From: Agromyces aureus
GTDB lineage: Bacteria > Actinomycetota > Actinomycetes > Actinomycetales > Microbacteriaceae
Assembly: GCF_001660485.1 (NCBI RefSeq)
Contig: NZ_CP013979.1
Coordinates: 1,054,001 to 1,118,000 of the forward strand
DNA length: 64,000 nt
Direction: 5' to 3'
In this document: piece after piece, positions 33,684 to 42,418 of the stretch
How the letters are laid out: each line of letters opens with the position of its first letter
How positions within the stretch are numbered: position 1 is the stretch's first letter
Program-made: the position numbers and the translations under genes
Notes under the pieces: generated by a model
Told to the model about the DNA's origin: nothing
Seen by the model: only the letters and a program-made list of their open reading frames with translations
Database searches by the model: none

Positions 33684-36668
33684 CTACGAACAGGTGGTGC
33701 CCGGGTACTCGATCTCGAGATCGCGCGTCGCCTTCTTACCGTCGACGTCCGCCGTCAGGTGCACGCCGACGACTCCGGAGCCCACGGTCGCGAGTCGGGT
33801 GGTCAGGGCTCGCGACGAGCTCTTCTCCACCGGGATCGCGCCGAAGGTCGCCTTGCCGAAGTCGCTCGTGAGTTGCGCAACGACCTGAACCTCGTCGTCG
33901 TTGCGAACCGTGACGGACAGCACGGCCTTCCGCGCGATGCACCGCCACGCCGTCGAAACCGAGGCTTCGATCGTCGTTGCGGCCGCGACGGTGGTCGGTT
34001 CGCCCAAGGTGCGCGGCGCGAAGACGATGCGGTCGACGTTCGGGGCCCAGGCCTCGGCGTTGCCGAACCGCAGTGGGGCGTCGCCGGTCGACAGTGTCAC
34101 GGGGATTGTGCGCTCCCAGAAGCTGTTCCACGAGTAGGTGTAGCGGAAGTAGGCGTCGCCCACGTGCTCGTCGCCCTCGCTCACGTCGAGCCTGCGGTCG
34201 ACGACCTGCGGGTTGTAGGCGTGATCGCCCGCAGTCTCGGCGTTCGAGTAGTGCACCGTCACGTCGTAGTCGCCCGGCGCGTCGAAGCCGGTGGCCCGGT
34301 CGATCTCGATGGCGCCGGCGCCGTTGCCCACGTTGCCGGCGAAGGCTCGGCCCGAGGCGTTCGTGCCCGTGCCATCGGCGAGGGTCGTCGCCGAGGCCCC
34401 GCCCACGAGCCTCGCACCCTCGGCCTCCACCGAGACCTCGGCGCTGTCGGCCTCGCGTGCTCGCACGGTCGTCAGGCTCGAGACCGCAGCCCCTGCCGGC
34501 GAACGCAGCTCGATCTCGTTGATGCCCTCGACGAGGTGCACGCGCGTGGTCGAACGCCAGTCGCCCGCGCCGCCGACGCCCATGGCGGGCGTGGGCTGCC
34601 CGTTGACGTCGAGCGTCAGCTCGGAGGCATCCGTCGTCGACCATTCGGTCACGAGGTCGTAGTAGCCGGTCTCCATCGCGGTCGCGTAGAGGTCGGCCCG
34701 TTCGTCGCCGGCGATCGACGCGGCCCCGGCGTGCGCGCCGCTCCAGTCGAGCGCCGCACCGCCGACGAGGCGGAACCCGCTCGCCGGATACGCGGTCGGC
34801 TCACCCTCGCCGACCGAGGTCAGCGACACCTTGTCGAGCGTGATGTCGGAGTTCGGCAGTCGGTTCACGCCATCGGCGCTCGCGCGGACCGAGAGCGTGT
34901 GCGTGCCGGCCGTCAGGTCGACGAGCAGCTCGGCGCTGCCGCGGTACTGCCACCGACTCGTCGCGTTGAGCGCGAGGTCGGCCGTGTACTGGATGGTGCC
35001 CGCCGATGCCCCGTCGACGAAGAGCGCGTGCCGGCCGGGAACCCCGGGAGCGCCGCCGATCACCTGCAGGCGGTACGTGCCGTCGTGCGGAACCTCGACG
35101 GTCCAGTCGGCCTTCGACGTCGCCCGGTTGAACGAGCCGACGTCACGGCCGCCCGATGCGAGGAACTTCCAGCCGCCGCCGGCCTTCGGGTCCTGCGTGT
35201 ACGCCTGCGCCGAGGTCAGCTGCATCGACTCGGCCTCGATCGACGAGGTCCAGGGCTGCGCGGCCTGCGTGGCGGCGACATCCCGAGCCTGCGAAGGCGT
35301 GATGACGAGCTGGTACCCGGCGTAGCGGTCGTATGTCGGCACGTCGAGCCGGAGGCTGCCGGCATCGAGCGGCGCACCGTCGACCGCCGCGACGACGCGC
35401 GGGGTGTCGGCCAGGCCCTCGGCGCCGGTCAGTGCGACCTCGCGGACCTCGAGGTCGACGGCGTCGCCGAAGACGGCCGGGTCGAGGCCGCTCAGGTCGA
35501 GGGAGACGTCTCGGTCGGTGCCGCCCCAGAGCACGGTCGCCCGGCGGTTCTCGTCATCGACGGCGCCGATGCCCTGCAGCGTGTCGACGCCGTTCGGCGT
35601 GGGCGGCGCGACCTGCACGGTCTCGCTGCCCGCCAGGTCGCCGTACCACTTGAACATCCACCAGCCCGCGTTCGCCCCGTTCGGGCGTGCGCTGTTGTCG
35701 GAGAAGTTGCCGGCGTAGTTCCAGTACGCGGTCTGGGCGTCGACCTTCGTGTCCTCGAACATCGTGAACCACTGGATGAGCTGGCCCGGAACGCCCATGT
35801 CGCGCAGCATCCCGTACTCGGTGATGTTCACGTGGATGGGGTCGATGCCGAGCGACTCTTCGAGGGCGCGGTAGTCGGCGAAGTTCTGCCGGTAGTGCGC
35901 GAGGTTGTCGATGCCGAGCTCGTGCCAGATGAACACGTCGGGGAGCGACCCGTTCGCCTTCGCGAACTCGAGGATGTCGCGGCTGCGCTCGGGCTGCCAG
36001 CGCGTGTCGCCCGGGCCGCCGATGCGGGCGTGGCCGAGGCCGTGGCGAGCCCACACCTCCTGCACCTTGTCGAACGTGGACTGCCAGTCGTCGAGGAACT
36101 GCGCCCTCTGCGTCGACCAGTTCGGATACCAGTTGCCGCCATCGGGCTCGTTGAACGTGATGAACACGTAGTCGTCTGGGCGCGCCGAGTCGGTCGCCAC
36201 CGCTTCGGCGACGAACTCGACCACCTCGAGGTAGTCCCAAACGCCGTTCGGCGTGTTCGTGTAGGTGCCGTCGGCCTGGTTGTACGTGCGATCGTCGCCC
36301 GGGCGACGGCCGCCGTTATACGACCAGTCGGGGTAGTAGTCCTGCACGTAGATGTACATGTCCTCGCCGTGCTTGGCGAAGAAGCCGTCCTCGACCTTGA
36401 TCGCGTCGCCCGACGGATGCTGCGTGCCGTACGGGGCCTTCTGCGACGTGTTCGTGATCGCGGCGCCGTCGATGAGTGCCTGCGTCGGCGCCCCCTCGTC
36501 GCCGAAGCCGTAGAGCGTGCCGGTCGCCCCACCGCGGAACTCGCCCGTGCTCTGCCCGAAGTCGACGGAGAGCACCTCCAAATCCTCGGCCAGCGCGGGT
36601 TGCACGCCCACCCCCGTGATCGCGAGTGCGGCGACCGCCGCGGCCGCCGCCGTTGTCTTCAATCTCAT
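33684..36668 (-). CDS. Secreted multidomain clan GH-A glycoside hydrolase with CBM35/CBM6-like modules
   Basis: It has 994 residues; the start at 36668 gives a clean signal peptide ending ALAED (about 28). The barrel has FNEPDGG (NEP 173-175, Glu174 as acid/base) and ITEYG (Glu284 as nucleophile), the clan GH-A pair, nearest by eye to GH39/GH86-like enzymes. A beta domain follows (about 330-430). Next come CBM35/6-like modules beginning IEAESMQLTS (about 450) and VEAEGARLVG (about 700), each followed by a binding-type sandwich. The last 95 residues (CIARKAVL ... TTCS) recur in the surface protein at 62741. Divergent from the GH36 gene under shared operators, so it probably releases galactoside fragments for import. 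Confidence 0.8.
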   Translation of the reverse strand: MRLKTTAAAAAVAALAITGVGVQPALAEDLEVLSVDFGQSTGEFRGGATGTLYGFGDEGAPTQALIDGAAITNTSQKAPYGTQHPSGDAIKVEDGFFAKHGEDMYIYVQDYYPDWSYNGGRRPGDDRTYNQADGTYTNTPNGVWDYLEVVEFVAEAVATDSARPDDYVFITFNEPDGGNWYPNWSTQRAQFLDDWQSTFDKVQEVWARHGLGHARIGGPGDTRWQPERSRDILEFAKANGSLPDVFIWHELGIDNLAHYRQNFADYRALEESLGIDPIHVNITEYGMLRDMGVPGQLIQWFTMFEDTKVDAQTAYWNYAGNFSDNSARPNGANAGWWMFKWYGDLAGSETVQVAPPTPNGVDTLQGIGAVDDENRRATVLWGGTDRDVSLDLSGLDPAVFGDAVDLEVREVALTGAEGLADTPRVVAAVDGAPLDAGSLRLDVPTYDRYAGYQLVITPSQARDVAATQAAQPWTSSIEAESMQLTSAQAYTQDPKAGGGWKFLASGGRDVGSFNRATSKADWTVEVPHDGTYRLQVIGGAPGVPGRHALFVDGASAGTIQYTADLALNATSRWQYRGSAELLVDLTAGTHTLSVRASADGVNRLPNSDITLDKVSLTSVGEGEPTAYPASGFRLVGGAALDWSGAHAGAASIAGDERADLYATAMETGYYDLVTEWSTTDASELTLDVNGQPTPAMGVGGAGDWRSTTRVHLVEGINEIELRSPAGAAVSSLTTVRAREADSAEVSVEAEGARLVGGASATTLADGTGTNASGRAFAGNVGNGAGAIEIDRATGFDAPGDYDVTVHYSNAETAGDHAYNPQVVDRRLDVSEGDEHVGDAYFRYTYSWNSFWERTIPVTLSTGDAPLRFGNAEAWAPNVDRIVFAPRTLGEPTTVAAATTIEASVSTAWRCIARKAVLSVTVRNDDEVQVVAQLTSDFGKATFGAIPVEKSSSRALTTRLATVGSGVVGVHLTADVDGKKATRDLEIEYPGTTCS

Positions 36669-36723
36669 CGTGTTGCGTCCCCTCTTCGTTGAGTCCTCTG
36701 TGCGGCGTACCGCACGGGGCCCG

Positions 36724-36752
36724 ACGCTACCGGGGTCTGATAGCGATTTCAA
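36724..36752 (-). promoter_or_regulatory. Promoter of the secreted hydrolase
   Basis: On the minus strand TTGAAA (36752-36747), 17-base spacer, TAGCGT (36729-36724). The operator at 36738-36751 covers its -35. Confidence 0.6.
36738..36751. promoter_or_regulatory. Galactoside-cluster operator 1
   Basis: TGATAGCGATTTCA, a LacI-type imperfect palindrome with central CG. One of three sites in 71 bases. Confidence 0.7.
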
Positions 36753-36759
36753 GAAGAAC

Positions 36760-36788
36760 TTGATAGCGGTTTCAGAATCGTCTATGGT
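36760..36788 (+). promoter_or_regulatory. Promoter of the GH36 operon
   Basis: TTGATA (36760-36765), 17-base spacer, TATGGT (36783-36788). Confidence 0.65.
36761..36774. promoter_or_regulatory. Galactoside-cluster operator 2
   Basis: TGATAGCGGTTTCA, overlapping the -35 of the GH36 promoter; 23 bases from operator 1. Confidence 0.72.
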
Positions 36789-36794
36789 CGCTGA

Positions 36795-36808
36795 TGAAAC
36801 CGCTATCA
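36795..36808. promoter_or_regulatory. Galactoside-cluster operator 3
   Basis: TGAAACCGCTATCA, the exact reverse complement of operator 2, at the predicted transcription start of the GH36 operon. The cognate regulator is inferred to be the LacI protein at 42419. Confidence 0.75.
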
Positions 36809-36853
36809 AGCGATCGGCATCCGGTCGCGAAATCCGCAATGACGAGGAGTGCC

Positions 36854-39115
36854 GTGAGCGATCTGCTGAGCTGGGGGAGCATCGCGCTCGAGTTCCGCTT
36901 CGAGTGGAACGACGACTCGCCGGTGCGCGTCTCGCAGGTCACGACCGGTGGTCGGGCGCACCCCGTGCACCGGGTTCCCCTCGTCGAGATCCTCACCGTC
37001 GCGCAGGGCAGCCTCCCCGCATCCGACCGCCTCGCGCACACCGAGCTGGGCTCGCTGCTCCGCTACGCGGGCCACGAACTGGCGGGCGACCGGTTGGTCA
37101 TCCGCCAAGTCGGCGGCGGGGTCGAGGCGAGCATCGAGCTCGAGGCGTTCGCCGCCGCACCCTCGGCGATCCGCTCGTCGGTCACGGTGCGGGCCGTCGG
37201 CTCCGAGCCGGTCGTGCTGCGCGCCGTCGCATCCTGGACCGCGGGGTTCACCGTGCCGGCCGATGCAGGCGCGACGGGTAAAGGCGAGATCGACGCGACC
37301 GCGACCGACGCGACCGAGACCGACACGACCGAGACTGACGCGGGTGCGCCGGACACGATCGCGTCGCGCCGCAACCGCTCCGATGCCTTCGACGCACTCG
37401 ACGGATGGGAGCGCATCTCGGGCACGAGCGACTGGCTCGGCGAGGGCCGCTGGTCGCGCGAATCGCTGCGCGGACCCGACTTCCCCGAACTCGCCGAGGG
37501 GCTCACCGGGCACGACCCGCGCGGCGCGTGGGCCGTGACCTCCGACGGCACGTGGTCGACGGGCCGACGCCTGCCGGTCGGTGGCGTCGAGTCGATCGAG
37601 GCGGGCCTGGCGATCCTCTGGCAGGTCGAGCACAACGGCGCCTGGCGATGGGAGATCGCCGAGGACACCGACGGCGGCTACTTCAGCCTCTCGGGGCCGA
37701 CCGACACCGATTCCGCATGGACGCACGTGCTCGCGCCGGGGGAGTCGTTCACGACGGTGCCCGTCGCCATCGCGCTCGGCGCAGACTTCACGCAGGCCCT
37801 CGCGGCGCTCACCGATCTCCGCCGCGCGACGCGTCGACCGCACCCCGACAACGAGGCGATGCCCGTCGTCTTCAACGACTACATGAACACGCTCGACGGC
37901 GACCCGACGACCGAGAAGTTGCTCCCGCTCATCGCGGCGGCCGCCGAAGTCGGGTCCGAGATCTTCTGCATCGACGCCGGATGGTACGACGACAGCGGTC
38001 ACTGGTGGGACACCGTCGGAGAGTGGGAACCCTCGACCACGAGGTTCCCGGGCGGCCTCGGCGAGGTCATCGACGCCATCCGCGCCGCGGGCATGACGCC
38101 CGGCCTCTGGCTCGAGCCCGAGGTGATCGGCGTGCGCAGCCCGATGGCCGACCGCCTCCCGCGCGAGGCGTTCCTGCTGCGTCACGGTCAGCGCATCGTC
38201 GAGCACCACCGCTACCACCTCGACCTGCGGCATCCGGCGGCCGTCGAACACCTCGACGGAGTGGTCGACCGCCTCGTGCGCGACTTCGGCGTCGGCTTCT
38301 TCAAGTTCGACTACAACATCAACCCAGGCGCGGGCACCGACCACGACGCCGATAGCGTCGGCGACGGACTGCTCGAGCACAACCGCGCGCACCTCGCCTG
38401 GTTGGACGCCCTGCTCGACCGGCACCCCGGACTCGTCATCGAGAACTGCTCCTCGGGCGCCATGCGCATGGACTTCGCCATGATGTCGCGCCTCGCGATG
38501 CAGTCGACCTCCGACCAGCAGGACTTCACGAAGTTCCCGCCGATCGCGGCCGCGGCACCCGTCTCGCTGCTGCCCGAGCAGGCGGCGAACTGGGCGTACC
38601 CGCAGCCCGGGATGTCCGAGGAGGAGGTCGCGTTCTGCCTCGTGACCGGACTGCTCGGGCGGTTCTACGTCTCGGGTTACCTCAACCGCATGGACGCGCC
38701 CCGACGGGCGCTCGTCGCCGAGGCGGTCGCGGTCGCGAAGTCGCTGCGCACCGACATCCGCTCGGGGCATGCGCACTGGCCGAGCGGACTCCCGGGCTGG
38801 GGCGACCCCTGGGTGAGCCTCGCCCTGCGCAGCGAGCACGACGACCTCGTGTCGGTCTGGCGCCGCGACGGCTCCACGTCGACCGAGCTCGCCTTCCCGC
38901 ACCTCATGGGTGAGGACGTGCACGTCACGACCGTCTTCCCCACCGAACTCCCCGCCTGGCAGACCGCATGGGATGCCGCGACGGGAACCCTGACCGTGCG
39001 CGCGAACGACGACGAACTCGCCGCGCGCACCCTTCGCCTCACCACCGACATCCCGAGTCGGGCACAGAGGACTGCATCACAGCCGGTCACCGGACCCACC
39101 GGGCGCATCGGATAA
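36854..39115 (+). CDS. GH36 alpha-galactosidase
   Basis: Cleaves alpha-galactosyl ends in the cytoplasm. The GTG at 36854 is chosen because GAGGAG lies 4 bases upstream; the in-frame ATG at 36794 overlaps operator 3 and the transcript start. It has 753 residues: N-terminal beta-sandwich, barrel, C-terminal sandwich. Catalytic landmarks: CIDAGWYDD (about 372-380), GLWLEPEV, FFKFDYN with the nucleophile Asp486, and ENCSSGAMRMD with the acid/base Asp540. An acidic Thr-Asp-Glu low-complexity insert is at about 148-168. First gene of an operon with a binding protein and two permeases. No signal peptide. Confidence 0.9.
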   Translation: MSDLLSWGSIALEFRFEWNDDSPVRVSQVTTGGRAHPVHRVPLVEILTVAQGSLPASDRLAHTELGSLLRYAGHELAGDRLVIRQVGGGVEASIELEAFAAAPSAIRSSVTVRAVGSEPVVLRAVASWTAGFTVPADAGATGKGEIDATATDATETDTTETDAGAPDTIASRRNRSDAFDALDGWERISGTSDWLGEGRWSRESLRGPDFPELAEGLTGHDPRGAWAVTSDGTWSTGRRLPVGGVESIEAGLAILWQVEHNGAWRWEIAEDTDGGYFSLSGPTDTDSAWTHVLAPGESFTTVPVAIALGADFTQALAALTDLRRATRRPHPDNEAMPVVFNDYMNTLDGDPTTEKLLPLIAAAAEVGSEIFCIDAGWYDDSGHWWDTVGEWEPSTTRFPGGLGEVIDAIRAAGMTPGLWLEPEVIGVRSPMADRLPREAFLLRHGQRIVEHHRYHLDLRHPAAVEHLDGVVDRLVRDFGVGFFKFDYNINPGAGTDHDADSVGDGLLEHNRAHLAWLDALLDRHPGLVIENCSSGAMRMDFAMMSRLAMQSTSDQQDFTKFPPIAAAAPVSLLPEQAANWAYPQPGMSEEEVAFCLVTGLLGRFYVSGYLNRMDAPRRALVAEAVAVAKSLRTDIRSGHAHWPSGLPGWGDPWVSLALRSEHDDLVSVWRRDGSTSTELAFPHLMGEDVHVTTVFPTELPAWQTAWDAATGTLTVRANDDELAARTLRLTTDIPSRAQRTASQPVTGPTGRIG

Positions 39116-39137
39116 TCACACAGTAAGGAGCGATTCA

Positions 39138-40454
39138 ATGAAGAACAGGTTCCGCGGCGCGGCCGTCATCGCCGCCGTCGCAGCACTCACCCTCGCCGGT
39201 TGTTCCGACCCCGGCGCAGGCGGCGGCGATTCCGCCCCCGCCGAATGGCCGGCGCAGGACGCCGACCTCTCGGGCACGACCCTCACGATCTGGGCCGCGC
39301 AGAACTCGAACACGGTCCCCGAGAGCGTGGTCGAGGGCTTCGAGAAGCTCACGGGCGCCGAGGTCGACGTCGTCACCATCCCCGACCCGTACGAGCAGAG
39401 CGTGCAGACGAAGGTCGCGACCGGTGACACGCCCGACCTCGCGTTCTGGCAGCCGACCGCCTCGATGCTGACCGCGCTCAACGCGTCGACCAACCTGCAG
39501 CCGCTCGACGACGCGCCCTGGCTCGACTCGTACAAGCCCGAGCTGCGCGACATCACCGGCATCCTCGACGACACCCGGTACGCCGCGCTCATCACGACCC
39601 CCGCGGTCGAGGGCGTGTACTACAACAAGGAGGTGTTCGCCGCGAACGGCATCACCGACGTGCCCGCGAACTGGGACGAGTTCGTGCAGGTCGGCCGCGA
39701 CCTGAAGGCGGCCGGCGTCACGCCGTTCTTCGACTTCGGCGGCGGCACGCCGTGGGCGACCCAGTGGTGGGTGCAGGTGCAGCTCGCGGATGCTGCGAAG
39801 GACGGCCTGTGGGACCGCGTCAACGCGAACGAGGAGACGTTCACCGACCCGACGATCCAGGGGGCGATCGACACCTACGACTCGCTGATCCAGGAGGGGC
39901 TCTTCAACGAGAACCTCAAGACGGCGACCTTCGAGGACCAGGGCCCCGCGCTGCTCTCGGGCGAGGCGGCCATGGCCGTGCAGGTGAACTCGTTCTTCGG
40001 CCAACTGCAGTCGCTCGCCGACACCGCCGAGCTCGACGAGAAGATCGGCTTCTTCCCGATCTCGCCGAGCGGCAACGTCGGCACGTTCATCCCCGACCAG
40101 TCGAACGCCCTCGTCGCCTTCAAGACCGGTGACGCCAAGCGCGAGGCCGGAGCCCGCCAGCTGCTCTCGTACTGGCTCGGCGACGGCTACGCCGACTTCG
40201 TCGAGGCGCAGTCGACCGTGTCGCTGCAGACGGAGGTCGACTCGTCGGCCGAGGTGCCGCAGGCGCTCCTCGCCGTCAGCGACTCGCTCGCCGACTCGGT
40301 CGGATCGATGCAGGCGCTCGCGATCGCGAACCCCGACCTCTACCTCAACCTCGGCGACCTGATCCAGGGCACGATGACCACGGCAGAGGTGGGCGAGGCG
40401 ACGCAGAAGCAGTTCGCCGAACTCGCCAAGGCGATCGGCGCCGCGGGCTTCTGA
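39138..40454 (+). CDS. Sugar ABC transporter, family 1 binding lipoprotein (galactoside cluster)
   Basis: It has 438 residues after AAGGAGCG. The lipobox LTLAGC gives a lipid-anchored Cys at 22. TLTIWAAQNSNTVPESVVEGFEKLTGAEVDVV is the opening of family 1 sugar-binding proteins; YYNKEVFAANGITDVPANWDEF is the hinge segment. Presumably binds an alpha-galactoside, judged from the adjacent GH36 enzyme. Confidence 0.87.
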   Translation: MKNRFRGAAVIAAVAALTLAGCSDPGAGGGDSAPAEWPAQDADLSGTTLTIWAAQNSNTVPESVVEGFEKLTGAEVDVVTIPDPYEQSVQTKVATGDTPDLAFWQPTASMLTALNASTNLQPLDDAPWLDSYKPELRDITGILDDTRYAALITTPAVEGVYYNKEVFAANGITDVPANWDEFVQVGRDLKAAGVTPFFDFGGGTPWATQWWVQVQLADAAKDGLWDRVNANEETFTDPTIQGAIDTYDSLIQEGLFNENLKTATFEDQGPALLSGEAAMAVQVNSFFGQLQSLADTAELDEKIGFFPISPSGNVGTFIPDQSNALVAFKTGDAKREAGARQLLSYWLGDGYADFVEAQSTVSLQTEVDSSAEVPQALLAVSDSLADSVGSMQALAIANPDLYLNLGDLIQGTMTTAEVGEATQKQFAELAKAIGAAGF

Positions 40455-40461
40455 CCCCCGC

Positions 40462-40499
40462 AGCCGTGGGGCGCAGGCATGCGCCCGCGCCCCACGGCT
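40462..40499 (+). terminator. Hairpin between binding-protein and permease genes
   Basis: AGCCGTGGGGCGC and GCGCCCCACGGCT form a perfect 13-base stem with a 12-base loop. Strong enough for partial termination, which would favour binding-protein mRNA. Confidence 0.7.
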
Positions 40500-40524
40500 C
40501 CGCTCACTCGAAAGGCAGCACCGC

Positions 40525-41463
40525 ATGACCACCACTCTGGGACTCTCGAAGGGCGCCGCCCGCGCCCGGGGCATCCGGGAGTTCTCGGCGAGCCCCCGCG
40601 CGAAGCAGGACCACCCGCTCTGGTTCCTCATCCCCGCACTGGTCGTGCTGGTGGTGTTCTTCTTCATCCCGACCGTCTTCAACTTCGTCTACGCGTTCAC
40701 CGACTGGTCGAGCTTCAAGTCCGGCATCAACTTCGTCGGCTGGGACAACTTCGTCTCGCTGTTCTCGAGCGGACAGCTGCTCGGCGCGCTCTGGGTGACC
40801 CTCGTCTACGCGGTGCTCGTCGCGGTCTTCCAGAACGTCTTCGGTCTCGCCCTCGCGCTCCTGCTCGAGCGGGACACTCCGCTGAACCGGGGCCTCCGCG
40901 TCGCGTTCTTCATCCCCGTCATCATGTCCGCGCTCGCGGTCGGCTACATCTTCCAGGCCATGCTCAAGCCCGATGGGGCGGTCAACTCGATCATCGGCAC
41001 GATCATCGGCCAACCCGTCGACATCGCCTGGCTCGGCAGCACGACCTGGACGATCGTCGTGGTCGCCCTCGTGCACGCCTGGAAATGGATGGGCCTGTCG
41101 ATGCTCATCTACCTGGCCGGCCTGAAGACGATCGACGGCGACATCCTCGAAGCGGCCAAGCTCGACGGTGCCAGCTGGTGGACCACGTTCCGGAGCATCC
41201 GATTCCCCTTGCTGGCCCCCGCCGTCACGTTCAACGTCGCGACCGCGCTGCTCGGCTCGATGAACGGCTTCGACATCGTGCAGGCCACGACGGCCGGCGG
41301 GCCCGGCGGCACCACCGAGCTGCTCAACATCTTCATCTTCAGAACGTTCGGACAGGGCCTGTTCGCGCAGGCGACGACGATGAGCCTCGTGCTCTTCCTG
41401 CTCGTCGCGGTGCTCGCGTTCCCCGTCATCCGAACGCTTCGCAAGCGAGAGGACGTCCTCTGA
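40525..41463 (+). CDS. Sugar ABC transporter permease (MalF type)
   Basis: It has 312 residues after AAAGGCAG. A soluble N-terminus of about 35 residues precedes six helices, with the EAA loop ILEAAKLDGASWWTTF. The stop (TGATG) overlaps the next ATG. Partner of the binding protein upstream; as in the fructan operon, no ATPase gene is present. Confidence 0.88.
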   Translation: MTTTLGLSKGAARARGIREFSASPRAKQDHPLWFLIPALVVLVVFFFIPTVFNFVYAFTDWSSFKSGINFVGWDNFVSLFSSGQLLGALWVTLVYAVLVAVFQNVFGLALALLLERDTPLNRGLRVAFFIPVIMSALAVGYIFQAMLKPDGAVNSIIGTIIGQPVDIAWLGSTTWTIVVVALVHAWKWMGLSMLIYLAGLKTIDGDILEAAKLDGASWWTTFRSIRFPLLAPAVTFNVATALLGSMNGFDIVQATTAGGPGGTTELLNIFIFRTFGQGLFAQATTMSLVLFLLVAVLAFPVIRTLRKREDVL

Positions 41464-42389
41464 TGACCCTCACCACCGACTCCACCCGCGCGATCGTCAC
41501 CCGCGGCGGCGACGGCCCCCGCGGTGCTCGCCGCACCCGAGTCGACCTGCCCGAGGGCCACGGCCGGCGTTTCCACCTCGGCCGCGTCGTGCAGCCCGTC
41601 GCCGCCGTCCTCACGGCGGTGCTGCTCCTCGGCATCCCGTTCTGGCTCGTCATCGTCACCGCGTCGAAGAACCAGGCCGAAGCGCTGAACCCCAATCTCA
41701 GCCTGCCGACCGAATGGCAGCTGTTCGAGAACTTCGCGACCGTCTTCACCGACGGCAAGATGCTGCCGGCGTTCTTCGGCAGCCTGCTCGTCATGGTGCC
41801 GTCGGTGCTCGGCGTGCTCGTGCTCGGCGCGATGGCGGCCTGGGTGCTCGCACGGCGTTCGAGCCGCGCGCTCGCGATCGTCTACGCGCTCGCGATCAGC
41901 GGCATCGTGCTGCCGCCCGCGGTGGTCACGATCGTGCTCCTGCTCCGCCAGCTCGGCCTCGCGGGCACGCCGATCGGCATGATCTGCGTGTACATGGGCA
42001 TGTACCTGTCGACCGTGATCTTCTTCGTCACCGGGTTCGTGCGCACCATCCCGCCCGAGCTCGAAGAGGCTGCCCGCGTCGACGGGGCGTCGCCTGTGCG
42101 CGTGTTCGTCACGATCATCCTGCCGCTGCTCATGCCCGTGCTCGCCACGGCGACGATCCTCATCTGCCTCTACATCTGGAACGACGTGTTCTACGCGCTG
42201 TTCGTGGTCGGCGGCCGACTCGACACGCTGCCGCTCAACCTGTACCAGGTCGCGAGCTCGGGGCTCTATCTTCAGAACTGGCACCTGATCTTCGCGTACA
42301 TCATCCTGATGAGCCTGCCGCTGCTGATCACGTTCATGATCGCCCAGCGCAAGATCATCTCCGGCATCACCAGCGGTGCCGTGAAGTGA
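41463..42389 (+). CDS. Sugar ABC transporter permease (MalG type)
   Basis: It has 308 residues. The N-terminal 40 residues are basic; six helices follow, with the EAA loop ELEEAARVDGASPVRVF and the MalG-type end AQRKIISGITSGAVK. Translationally coupled to the permease before it. Confidence 0.88.
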   Translation: MTLTTDSTRAIVTRGGDGPRGARRTRVDLPEGHGRRFHLGRVVQPVAAVLTAVLLLGIPFWLVIVTASKNQAEALNPNLSLPTEWQLFENFATVFTDGKMLPAFFGSLLVMVPSVLGVLVLGAMAAWVLARRSSRALAIVYALAISGIVLPPAVVTIVLLLRQLGLAGTPIGMICVYMGMYLSTVIFFVTGFVRTIPPELEEAARVDGASPVRVFVTIILPLLMPVLATATILICLYIWNDVFYALFVVGGRLDTLPLNLYQVASSGLYLQNWHLIFAYIILMSLPLLITFMIAQRKIISGITSGAVK

Positions 42390-42418
42390 AGTCGGGTCCT
42401 CGAACGAACGGGTCTCGC

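Noticed and set aside
33516..36692. 1058-codon plus-strand frame
   Set aside because: Antisense of the secreted GH-A hydrolase, which has a signal peptide and catalytic motifs.
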